Origin: Picochlorum sp. 'celeri'
Lineage: Eukaryota; Chlorophyta; Trebouxiophyceae
Assembly (NCBI GenBank): GCA_010909725.1
Contig: JAACMV010000005.1
Location: forward strand, 434,001-498,000
Direction of reading: 5' to 3'
DNA length: 64,000 nt
Part shown: positions 1 through 9,030 of the stretch, piece after piece
How the letters are laid out: each line of letters opens with the position of its first letter
How positions within the stretch are numbered: position 1 is the stretch's first letter
Translations under genes and position numbers: made by a program
The notes under the pieces: generated by a model
What the model was told of the DNA's origin: nothing
Databases searched by the model: none
What the model saw: the letters and a program-made list of their open reading frames with translations, nothing else

Positions 1-87
1 GTCCCTTGGAAGGGATGATCTCATCAACCAAACCAAAAAAGCTGCCTAAGCAGCACTATGTATGTATGAATGATTTTTTAATTTGTA

Positions 88-1128
88 ATGAAGACGGTGA
101 AACAGGGAACTCGTGCTGAGTATCTCGTGAAATCGCCGCGCTGCTGTTTCTTGTTGAAGACAAAGTCCAACTTCCAATCACGAAGACAACCGAGGTACCC
201 AAAAGACGGCTGTATTCATAGTATTGGCAATAGATTTTTAGATACCACGGTACATATACCAAGAAGAACCGTGACTATGGCACAGGGAACCTCTTCTCAC
301 GAAGAAACCTCCCAGGAGACAACAGCACCCACCGGTGAGCCTGGTACCAGGCTCGTGTTTACAAACCCATCAGGGGAGCAGCTCGTCGGGATACTCGTGA
401 AACCTGAGCAGAAGAACATGAGTAACGATGTCGTTGTACTCTGTCATGGATACATGTCAAACAAGAATAGCTGCAGATTTGCAGAGATTGCAGATGCTTT
501 GGCAGGTGCTGGTCTGTGTTCCTTTCGGTTTGACCATCCCTGTGCGCTGAATGGAGAGAGTCAACGCCATGGAGAGTTCCGTATGGGAAATCATGAAGAA
601 GAAGTCCGTGATATCAAATCCGCAGTCGACTTTCTCCGCCACGACAAGGGCATGAATGTGATCTGTGTCCTTGGACACAGCAAAGGTGGCACAAATGTTC
701 TAAAATATGCCGCCGAGATTGGCGACGTCCCCAAAATGATCAACCTCGCAGGACGGTTTCAACCAATGAATGGATTGGAGAAGAGGTTTGGACAAGGTAT
801 CTTGGAGGCGTTGGAGAAGGCGCACCCAGAGGGTATAGAGAGGACAGAACCTTGGGGTATGACATGGACCATGAGATGGACAGATTTTATGGGACGAGCA
901 AACCTTCCCATGACAGAGTATGCCCAAAAGATTAAAGACGATGGCAAGGTTGAGCTTCTATGCATCCATGGAAAAGATGATGAGACGATTAGCTATGAAG
1001 AATCTAAACTCTGTGCCCGGCTCTCAGGATCAGCATGCTGTCTCACACCAGGCAATCATAATTTCGCCCGTGCTGACGAGTTTATAGGAATCATCGTGCA
1101 ATTCTGTACTGGTACTTTAAAATTGTAA
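88..1128 (+). CDS. alpha/beta hydrolase (serine hydrolase, S33/esterase-like)
   Basis: A 346-residue protein with an alpha/beta-hydrolase fold. The oxyanion-region motif VVLCHGYMSNK lies near residue 112, the nucleophile elbow GHSKGG near residue 196, an acid-loop Asp in HGKDDETI near residue 295, and the final His in PGNHNF near residue 323, so the Ser-Asp-His triad looks intact. The family includes serine-aminopeptidase-like and acylglycerol esterase enzymes; the substrate cannot be read from sequence. The first 60 or so residues are basic and Ser-rich and may be an organelle transit peptide; a second Met at about residue 64 (MAQGTSSHE) could be the start of a cytosolic form. The stop codon lies 2 nt before the ATG of the next gene on the same strand, and a TGTAA overlaps the stop. 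Family call firm, function open. Confidence 0.82.
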   Translation: MKTVKQGTRAEYLVKSPRCCFLLKTKSNFQSRRQPRYPKDGCIHSIGNRFLDTTVHIPRRTVTMAQGTSSHEETSQETTAPTGEPGTRLVFTNPSGEQLVGILVKPEQKNMSNDVVVLCHGYMSNKNSCRFAEIADALAGAGLCSFRFDHPCALNGESQRHGEFRMGNHEEEVRDIKSAVDFLRHDKGMNVICVLGHSKGGTNVLKYAAEIGDVPKMINLAGRFQPMNGLEKRFGQGILEALEKAHPEGIERTEPWGMTWTMRWTDFMGRANLPMTEYAQKIKDDGKVELLCIHGKDDETISYEESKLCARLSGSACCLTPGNHNFARADEFIGIIVQFCTGTLKL

Positions 1129-1130
1129 TA

Positions 1131-2349
1131 ATGTTTCGTGCGTTGCTTGTACAACAGTCGAAGAAGATCTCTTCCGCACAGTTGGTGCCACGTGTGCTTC
1201 GTGGATATGCCACAGAAGCTGGGTCATCCAAGCCGAGTGGGGTACGTTTCATTCGATATTGTATTCATAATTAGGGTTTCATCTCTCTGTGGGAGATTGG
1301 CTCAGCAGGAGGTATTTCTTTCTTCCATTGACGCGACATGAAAAAGACAAATGAACAATCCACTCCGCCTCATAATCACTATTGATGGTTGCTTTCATTC
1401 AATGATATCACATATCTTGCAGGGAGGAGGAGGAGGAGGAACCTTTTTGATTGGTTTGCTTGGTGCCGGGGCTGGGTTGTATTTTGCCAAGGAACAGGGA
1501 TATCTGGACACCTTGCTGGGGATGCCTCCATCTGCCAAGGAGATTACTCCGGAGGATTATGCACAGGTGAAGAAGGCAATTGCTGATCTTTTGGATCATG
1601 ATGATTATGATGATGGTTCTTATGGTCCTGTGTTGGTGAGGCTTGCATGGCATACGTCTGGGACATATGACAAGGCAACTGGGACTGGGGGGTCCAATGG
1701 AGCAACCATGAGGTTTGCACCTGAATCGGCATGGGGGGCGAATGCTGGTCTGAAGGTTGCACGTGACTTGCTTGAGCCAGTGAAGAAAAAGTTTGGTTGG
1801 ATTTCCTATGCGGATTTGTGGACGCTTGCTGGAGCAACTGCCATTGAGGAGATGGGTGGACCTGAGATTCCATGGAGGCCTGGGCGATCTGATAAGGACG
1901 AAGCGACGCACGTTCCTCTTCCTGACGGTCGACTACCAGATGGAGATAAAGGATCGGATCATATCAGGGATATCTTTTATCGAATGGGATTCGATGACCA
2001 GGAGATTGTGGCTCTCGTTGGAGCACATGCTTTGGGTAGATGCCATCCAGATAGGTCTGGATGGGATGGGCCATGGACGAATGCCCCGACAACGTTTTCA
2101 AATCAATACTTTGTGGAATTAAAGGAGAATAAATGGAGAAAGAAAAAGTGGGATGGTCCAGAGCAATATGAGGATAAGAGTGGCACGCTGATGATGCTTC
2201 CCACAGATATGGCTCTCATCTGGGACAGAAAGTTTAGAAAGTATGTCGATTTGTACGCAAAAGATGAGGACAAGTTCCGTGAAGATTTCTCCAAGGCATT
2301 CTCCAAGTTGATGGAATTGGGTGTTCCGTTTCCCCAACAACAAGCATAA
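1131..2349 (+). CDS. APX: mitochondrial ascorbate/cytochrome c-type class I peroxidase
   Basis: Spliced: exons 1131-1241 and 1423-2349, with a 181-bp GTACGT...TTGCAG intron. The product is 345 residues. Exon 1 encodes an Arg/Ser-rich presequence ending [11 protein letters not shown], typical of mitochondrial import. Exon 2 opens with a Gly run (GGA microsatellite) and a hydrophobic stretch ([15 protein letters not shown]), suggesting inner-membrane anchoring as in cytochrome c peroxidase. The distal haem residues are in [11 protein letters not shown] (Arg, Trp, His), the proximal His in [12 protein letters not shown], the proximal Trp in DGPWTNAP and the Asp in [10 protein letters not shown]. 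It therefore looks like an active haem peroxidase of the APX-CCP hybrid group that removes H2O2. The in-frame ATG at 1351 is intronic and was rejected as a start. It converges on another peroxidase gene 46 nt away. Confidence 0.9.
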
Positions 2350-2395
2350 TCTTCTTTTGACCCTTCAAAAAATACCGCACACATGGTGTATACAT

Positions 2396-3427
2396 TTACA
2401 TTGAATACCCTAATTCAGTCAAATGTATATATGATTGTGTAAAATTGTGTAAAAATGCGTCGTTATCGTCCGCAAACCGTTGTATAATAGGCCGCAATGT
2501 AGCATCATCAGGAAGCACTCTATCAGACTGGAGACCAATCATGGATGTCATGGGATCCTTGCTATTCTCCCATGGCTTCTTTAACAAAGACGTATAATAC
2601 GTGTTATCAAACAATAGCGGTTCTCCAAACCCCTTATTTCCGAGCGTATGGGATCCCAGCAGTGCCACCATGTCTGTCGGCCCAAATCCCATGGATTCAA
2701 AGGCAGCAAGCTGCTCTGGCGCTGAGAATGTTTCCTCCGGCATACGCCCCTCTGGATCCGGCGCAGTCGCATCTCTCCTCCCAATACGTATCTTTCGTAT
2801 CATATCAGGACCCTTTGTGCGATACACAGCGTAGGCCCCACTAAGGGCAATCAAATCTGCAAAGGACAATGGTGTCCCTTTCACCTCTTCCTGCAGCTGG
2901 CGGATCACATTCACACCTCTCTTCAACCCAAAATTCTCTGGTCTATCCGTCTCAAATTGAATAGACCCATTCGGTCCACCATCATTGGTGCTGACTCTGT
3001 ATGTGGCAGAATCATGAAAGACTAGCCTGAGCATCAATGGACATTTAATCGGTGGTATACACCGATTCATCGCTTCCATCACAATGCGATACTCGTCATC
3101 CGTCATGTATCGAAGCCCTGGCATACTGTGAGCCTGCTTCGCATACTGTGCAGCAGGCACGAAAGACGCCATCATCACCAGGAGGTTTCTCCTGTGTATG
3201 AATTGAGAGTGGTCACACGTGGTTCCCTCCTGTGGCTCGCTATGTGTTTCATTTTCTCTATGTAATACATGTAAACGGGATCGTTGATCCCGCTGATGTG
3301 GCTGTAGAACGGTCATGCGAGAAGTGTTCGCATGGCACATGATGCCATGTCGCCAACATGTGTGACCACAACCGAATGCCATCTCAAGAGTCCCTTTTCT
3401 ATCGACTAATGGCTGCATATATTGCAT
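2396..3427 (-). CDS. plastid (thylakoid-lumen type) class I haem peroxidase-like protein
   Basis: An open frame of 343 residues. The roughly 95-residue N-terminus is basic, then has a twin-arginine followed by a hydrophobic run and an Ala-rich site (HRRNLLVMMASFVPAAQYA), which suggests Tat-type import into the thylakoid lumen. A second Met at residue 16 (MAFGCGH) may be the true start. The peroxidase domain keeps the distal Arg and His (MLRLVFHDSATY), the proximal His (LLGSHTLGNKG) and the proximal Asp (GLQSD). It has Phe where class I enzymes have the distal Trp, and the segment that normally carries GPWT is missing before LLFDNTYY, so the proximal Trp is absent. This resembles the TL29/APX4-like lumen group more than true ascorbate peroxidase. 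The substrate is unknown and activity uncertain. Confidence 0.75.
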   Translation of the reverse strand: MQYMQPLVDRKGTLEMAFGCGHTCWRHGIMCHANTSRMTVLQPHQRDQRSRLHVLHRENETHSEPQEGTTCDHSQFIHRRNLLVMMASFVPAAQYAKQAHSMPGLRYMTDDEYRIVMEAMNRCIPPIKCPLMLRLVFHDSATYRVSTNDGGPNGSIQFETDRPENFGLKRGVNVIRQLQEEVKGTPLSFADLIALSGAYAVYRTKGPDMIRKIRIGRRDATAPDPEGRMPEETFSAPEQLAAFESMGFGPTDMVALLGSHTLGNKGFGEPLLFDNTYYTSLLKKPWENSKDPMTSMIGLQSDRVLPDDATLRPIIQRFADDNDAFLHNFTQSYIHLTELGYSM

Positions 3428-3609
3428 TTAAAAAACAATCAATTAAGAGTGGGGAGACCATGTATGTATGGCAAGGGACCGATCCGGATTTTACAAAAAC
3501 TGATCTCAAGGGATTCAAATCCAAGAAAGACCAACCTCTGCCAGAGGGGCTTGTTGGTACTTGTTCACCACCTCTGTAGGCCGACGAGAGCATCTCTTTA
3601 CTCAAATCT

Positions 3610-4974
3610 GATTGACATACAGTTACCTAGACAATGCCCAATGCTTCCTTCCATGGTATGTATGAGCTGGTCATACGCGAGATCAGAGTTCCCAAGCAAT
3701 GGCCTCGATATTCCTCTTAACAATCACGTGTCTTGCAGTGACAATGAGTATCTGTCGTGTGGATCCTAGGGAGCAGCAGAAACTCCCATCCTCTGTTCCA
3801 ACCTCCTATATTCAACTTTCATATGGCTTGGCAGCCATCATGAGCGAATGGCTGTTGTCATGCAGATGATTGAAGACGTAGCAGTACACTCAAAGATGGC
3901 TGTGCACCATGGAATATTAGTTGAGTTTACATGAGTACGCATGCTCCTGCCGATGAATTCCGGCAGAGCGGGTGCATATCCACCAGCATACATATTGGAA
4001 ATATTCAAGTCAATATCGAGAGGTTTCGCCAAATGGACTTCGGGCATCCAGACGGTATTTACAGGATCAGTAGGAATGATGGGCAAACCGCAGGCTATTC
4101 TGCAGATGGCTGTTTTGTCTGCCCTCAGGGCGGGAATGGACTGCGCTGCGACTCTGACCTATCCTATCACTGCAGACGTGTGCATCAAATATGCGCTGAG
4201 TATCGCATATCGCCCCTTGATGACTCTGACAGTGGAGATGAAGGCACTCTGGAGGAGGGGGAGGAGAAAGAGCATCTGCTACAGGAGCCTGCAAGGCGGC
4301 ACTCAATACCATTTTCATACACAGAAGACATAAGAAAAGGTGTGGTGAGGATGGCAACGCATGGGTTTGGTCCAAACACAGTTGAGGATCCTGAACTGTG
4401 GTTTGGCAGAGAACTCCAGCATTATATTCCGACAAAAAAAGTGCCTCTGCGGTCTGCGGTGCAAGCAGCTCCATTGCCCAAACCAGAGGGTTGCATCCAG
4501 TGTGCATTATTTAGGCCTCAGCCATGGGTTATTGAGGACCAATGCCACACAGGCTGTTGAATTAGATCTATTGGTTGATTGTGCAATGGATATGAATGAT
4601 TTTAGTGGCGGAGCGCTGTCGGCTCAGTGCGACAAGCTCAGGAAGAAATACGAGTTCTATCATTCAGTAGGCCTGAATGAAGAAAGGTTTATGGAAGTCA
4701 GTACCTTCCGCTCGGCCGTGAACACTTTTTCAAACAGGACATTATTACAGAGTGACCAGCAGTTTGGAGATATATTTTGACAGAATCTTTGACAGATGCA
4801 AGGCGGTGGAGAATTTTGCATACTAATTCGGGAATGTGCCGCTATCAGCTACACTGCCCATTGGATCCCATGGCCATGGGGCCATTCATGATGCATCGCA
4901 TATGCGATGAGGACGCCGGCCGTCATCTTGTTTGCATAAACGCTCACGCACATCTAGCAACGGCATACCGGTAA
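3610..4974 (+). pseudogene. decayed coding relic, frameshifted, family unrecognised
   Basis: Protein-like sequence runs across this stretch but switches frame several times. There is a short open piece near 3633-3720; another near 3760-3930 with a frame change; 3931-4560 open in one frame (209 residues); 4361-4780 open in the next; and 4777-4974 back in the first. The 3931-4560 piece contains a Cys-rich patch (GCFVCPQGG), an acidic Asp/Ser/Glu run and later a CIQC pair; the 4777-4974 piece has further Cys and His residues. No small introns with good splice sites restore one frame, so I read it as a pseudogene or decayed mobile or viral gene rather than a spliced gene. I do not recognise the family. 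The upstream end may extend into 3358-3600. Confidence 0.4.
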
Positions 4975-5061
4975 TACTTTGATAAAGAGGTAATCTTTCT
5001 ATCGATACAACATATTTTACCTAGCCTATATTACAATTTTATCAGCATAAACAGAAGCAAC

Positions 5062-5514
5062 ATGAATGTCACCCTGTCTCACAGTTGGAAAGGATGGAAT
5101 CTTTTCCGGTGCTGCACTGCGCTGCTGGTGCTCTGCGCGTTTGTTGGGCCAGTTCGTGGGGCATGCAATGCACCCGGTTTCGATGGAAACACACAACTTG
5201 AGTGTACTGCAGAGGAGTGCTGGAATAATAACGAGTCGATTGATGATGGCAATAAACCAACGGATTACTCCTACATACGTTCAGATGATGGGAGCTGCTG
5301 CTATATCTACGGGAAGAGTACTAGTCTTGCTGAGTTTTTCGGAGGAACGCAAAGTCGTTCAGCAACACTTTGCCCAAAATCAGGGATTTTTGAAGGGGAT
5401 GCGGTGGCATCCGATTTACCAGACACCGCAAAAAGTGGTGGGAAGAAGAGTGTAGAAATAGGGAAGATTACGATGCTCATCGTCATCATGATGGCTTCCA
5501 TGTTCATGATCTAG
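5062..5514 (+). CDS. small secreted Cys-rich protein, probably GPI-anchored
   Basis: A 150-residue protein. The N-terminus has a charged start and a hydrophobic core ending at a small-residue site (FVGPVRGAC), consistent with a signal peptide cleaved near residue 33. The mature part has six cysteines, in ACNAPG, LECTAEECW, GSCCYIY and TLCPK, and two possible N-glycosylation sequons around WNNNES. The C-terminus has a small-residue/Lys stretch (SGGKKS) followed by a hydrophobic tail (TMLIVIMMASMFMI), the arrangement expected for GPI attachment. I do not recognise a family. The ATG at 5062 is the first in-frame start. A PIG-S-like gene for GPI transfer lies in the same window but is not linked. 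Confidence 0.72.
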   Translation: MNVTLSHSWKGWNLFRCCTALLVLCAFVGPVRGACNAPGFDGNTQLECTAEECWNNNESIDDGNKPTDYSYIRSDDGSCCYIYGKSTSLAEFFGGTQSRSATLCPKSGIFEGDAVASDLPDTAKSGGKKSVEIGKITMLIVIMMASMFMI

Positions 5515-6528
5515 TCAATAATAGCTTGCGGATCTGTCTTATACTCGTCGTCGTCGTCATAACCTGATCTAGATCAGATCTGTCTCTTGCAAGAGACAAT
5601 TGTCACAGCAATCAATGAAGAGTCTACCAGCCAATGCATTCGTGCATAGTGCTGAAAACATATACCGATTTTTGTAAGTCTACTTTGCATCAACTTGCGT
5701 GATTAAGTGTGATCATTATAAACCAGCGTATGTACCCAAGGTACAGCACTGATGGAAGATGAGGAAATTTTATATTCCTCTCCTTCCTTCCTACCACCAG
5801 TGGTGCAGGACAATGGCCATCCTGCAAAAAGTGGTAATCGATGCCATAAATCGTCACATCTCTCTGTGCTTTCTTACTATCTATAAAGAGCATGGGGCCT
5901 CTGCGTACGCAACTATTTCGACGACGCCATACCAGGAGGATGCTGCGCTGTTCCATATAATGTCTAAAGGGAAGTGATGGAGGGCCCCTGCCTGCTTGCT
6001 TGTGTGGGCACACGTGCATGATGTGTCTGTTTGTGTATTTCATGCTCATTCATGTACTATGCTTGTGTAAGAAACAGTGCCCCTTGACCGAAGATGCGAT
6101 GCGATCCTGCTTCTTCTGGCCTCAACTTGAGTGATGCAGGCAAATTTGCCTCCTTTCATTCAAGGAGGTCATGACCCACCCAGCCACGTGGTTGATCGGG
6201 TAAAATCTGTTCGTCTCCAAATGTGATCAAATCACCCTTTAGCCTACACAGCATACCATTGGTGTGCTATATTGACTCGAATGAAAACAAAAATCAAGTA
6301 AACCATGTTTGTATCTGACTCGTGAGAATCGACGGCGAATATTGTTGTTGTTGTTAGTTCCAGTTGCCGTTGTTGTTTGGATTCGGTTGTTGCCTCAGAA
6401 TCCTACTCATATCACGGGTATTTTCATCGTTAATAATACTACCTAAAGGGTTGAATACATCGATAGTGATCTGTGCGCAATCCATTTCGAACGAGAACCG
6501 GCTGTTTGTATTTCACTCGCCAACAACC
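5515..6528. other. intergenic region with short palindromes
   Basis: About 1 kb between the GPI-type protein and the kinesin start. It holds a TGTAA near 5674, a perfect 16-bp palindrome at 5582-5597 (GTCTCTTGCAAGAGAC) just after the upstream gene, overlapping GATC-rich palindromes around 5563-5580, and a GGCAAATTTGCC palindrome near 6137. No convincing coding frame or tRNA was seen. The 3' part is presumably kinesin promoter and 5' leader. Confidence 0.5.
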
Positions 6529-8949
6529 ATGGGAACAGAGGACGAGGTATCCAAGCCAAGCAGGCTTTCTCAGTGTGCCTCTCGTGATGTACATAGACTG
6601 GGTAGTAAAATTCCAAGACACGATGGGAGTCCTCGTGAAAGTGTCAAGGAGAATGTAAACGAGAATGTTGTCGTCTCCTCCCTGAGGCAGAAAAAGGCAC
6701 TTGGTCATGCGTCTCCACGGGTGTCATATTCTTCGAATACGAGTTCTGATTCTAGTGCTAGTACATCGGTCAAGGTTGTGGTGAGAGTGAGGCCTCGTAT
6801 TGAAGGAGAGGGGCGCGGTGATAACGTGGTGGAGTTGTTTGGTGAAGAGGACCATGCCGGGGTTGTGCTGCATGATTTGAATGGAAGGGAGCCGTATGCT
6901 GTGCGGGTGGATCATGCCATGGGTATGGATGCGAGTCAGGAAGATATGTTTCATGTGGTCGGGTGGCCGATGGTGGATCACTGCATGGATGGGTTTAATT
7001 CTACGATATTTGCCTATGGTCAGACTGGGAGTGGAAAAACGCATACCATGATGGGGAGTAGTTGCTGGGATGCCGAGACGGGAGAGTTGGATAGAGAGGC
7101 TGGTTTGATTCCTAGAGTATTCGATGCGTTGTTTGCTGCTATTGAGGAGAGGGAGGGGGAGTGTAAATCTCAAGGAAAGGATGCAGGAGAGAGTGTGAGG
7201 TATTCTGTGAAATGCTCTTTTCTGGAGATTTATAACGAGGAAATTACTGATTTGCTTGATCCTTCGTTGACAGGATTACAGATTCGAGATGGAGATGAGA
7301 AGCGAGGGGTGTATGTGCAGGGTTTGTCGGAGAATGAAGTGTTGAATGCAGATGATGTGTTGAAGCTTATTCAGGCTGGTTCCCAGAATAGATCCATTGC
7401 AGCGACGAGGATGAATGATCGATCGTCCAGATCTCACTCTGTATTTACTGCTACTATTGAGGCGCATCAAAGGCTTCCTAATGGGTTGACGAATGTGAAG
7501 TTTTCAAAGTTGAATTTGATAGATTTGGCAGGGAGTGAGCGTGTGACACGCAGTGGCGTGACTGGGGAGCAGTTGACAGAAGCTCGTTCTATTAATAAGA
7601 GTCTGACCGTGTTGGGAAGAGTGATATCGGCGTTGGTGGAGCGGCAACGGAAGAGTTCTGTTCATGTGCCGTACAGAGATTCTAGGTTGACGTTTTTGTT
7701 GCAAGAAAGCCTGGGAGGGAATTCAAAAACTGCAGTAGTTGCAACGGTGACCCCAGCTGCAGAGTCCAGTGCAGAGACATATTGTACATTGGCGTTTGCA
7801 GCTGGAGCAAAGAAGATCAAGTGTCGAGCAGTCGTGAATGAGGATGTGGGAACAGATGTCAAGGCATTGCAGGCTGAAAATGCACGCTTGGTTGCTGCAT
7901 TGGAGGCAAAGAATAGTAAAGGGGTGGCCGAAAGTGCTGTAGAATCGCTGGAACGTGAATTAGAACAGATTAAAATGTTGTTTGATCAGAATAGCTCGGT
8001 CATTACTGCTTTGAGGGCTGAGCAGTCCATCATTCAGAGAGAGCTTGTGGAAAGCAAGGCCTCTGCAGCACGGGCTACACAGGAAGCTAGCACCTTGAGG
8101 GCGAGCAATGTGAGTCTCAGCAATGCGTTTGAATCGCTTGAGGAAGAAAATTCGTCTTTACAAAAGGAGATTGGGAATTTGCTGGAACGATTGGAGAACT
8201 CGGATGCAGTTGAACGTGAAAGAGATGCAATGGCTGAGGAAATGGAGAAGATGAAGGAAGAATCGGCGAAAGAGCATGCAGATTTGGTAGAGCAGATGAG
8301 ACAAGCAGAGGTAGCACATGCACGTGATCTAGAATCGGAAAAGAAAAAGGTAGAGCAGTTGGAAAAGGGCATGCGTGATGTACAGGCTGAGGTGGATGTG
8401 CTTGGGAATAAAATAGCAGAATTGGAAAAGACAGCATCGCAATGGAAATCAGAAGCGGATACGTACAAATTCAATCTAAAAGTGATGGAGGATGAAGCGC
8501 TCCAGGAAAAGTCAACCCGAGAAAGATTGTCCAAACAAGTGCAAGAGCATCTTGGTGAGATTGAGAGGCTCAAGGTGGCAATGGAGCAGAAAGCTCTGGA
8601 TGCCTCTGAAAGGGAGGCGCAACTCAAAGAAGAATCAAACCGATTAAAATCAATGTATGAAGAATCTATGAAAAAGGTTGAGGGCTGTGAAGAAAAGTTG
8701 GCTGCAGAAAAGGCTTCTGTTGCCAAGTATAAGAGAATGGTGGGTGAGATTAGCAGGCTTGTTGATTGGGCTCAAGCATCAGCACCTGGCTCTGCAGCGG
8801 CGGCAGCGGCACTTGCAGCGGCGAGCTGTTCTACGGATGCTTCGCATCAAGCAAGGCCCTCTCCGGCTGCACAAGCCGCGCTTCGTGTCGCACGAATGAG
8901 TTTGGCTACAAGAACTTCTGTGAGCAGTGGCCTCTCAGTTCCAGAGTGA
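6529..8949 (+). CDS. kinesin motor protein, kinesin-12 type
   Basis: An 806-residue plus-end kinesin. The motor domain spans roughly residues 75-440: RVRP near its start, P-loop FAYGQTGSGKTHTMMG, switch I NDRSSRSHSVF, switch II LIDLAGSE, and YRDSRLTFLLQESLGGNSKT. The neck (AKKIKCRAVVNED) and the following coiled coil that runs to about residue 745 resemble KIF15/PAKRP kinesin-12, which in plants acts at the spindle and phragmoplast. An Ala-rich low-complexity patch (AAAAAALAAA) and a basic tail end the protein. The open frame extends upstream without a good ATG; I chose 6529 (caaccATGG context). A TGTAA lies at 9022-9026, about 72 nt past the stop. It is convergent with the XRN-type gene. Assignment to kinesin-12 rests on the neck and could be refined by phylogeny. 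Confidence 0.9.
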   Translation: MGTEDEVSKPSRLSQCASRDVHRLGSKIPRHDGSPRESVKENVNENVVVSSLRQKKALGHASPRVSYSSNTSSDSSASTSVKVVVRVRPRIEGEGRGDNVVELFGEEDHAGVVLHDLNGREPYAVRVDHAMGMDASQEDMFHVVGWPMVDHCMDGFNSTIFAYGQTGSGKTHTMMGSSCWDAETGELDREAGLIPRVFDALFAAIEEREGECKSQGKDAGESVRYSVKCSFLEIYNEEITDLLDPSLTGLQIRDGDEKRGVYVQGLSENEVLNADDVLKLIQAGSQNRSIAATRMNDRSSRSHSVFTATIEAHQRLPNGLTNVKFSKLNLIDLAGSERVTRSGVTGEQLTEARSINKSLTVLGRVISALVERQRKSSVHVPYRDSRLTFLLQESLGGNSKTAVVATVTPAAESSAETYCTLAFAAGAKKIKCRAVVNEDVGTDVKALQAENARLVAALEAKNSKGVAESAVESLERELEQIKMLFDQNSSVITALRAEQSIIQRELVESKASAARATQEASTLRASNVSLSNAFESLEEENSSLQKEIGNLLERLENSDAVERERDAMAEEMEKMKEESAKEHADLVEQMRQAEVAHARDLESEKKKVEQLEKGMRDVQAEVDVLGNKIAELEKTASQWKSEADTYKFNLKVMEDEALQEKSTRERLSKQVQEHLGEIERLKVAMEQKALDASEREAQLKEESNRLKSMYEESMKKVEGCEEKLAAEKASVAKYKRMVGEISRLVDWAQASAPGSAAAAAALAAASCSTDASHQARPSPAAQAALRVARMSLATRTSVSSGLSVPE

Positions 8950-9030
8950 TCTATTGTACCAGTCAAATATTTACCCGGACAATGATATGTATGTTCAAAT
9001 AAACAAGAATACTCAATATTATGTAACGTA

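Noticed and set aside
1351..1422. In-frame ATG upstream of the APX exon as start codon
   Set aside because: It lies inside a well-bounded GT-AG intron; exon 1 at 1131-1241 gives a proper mitochondrial presequence.
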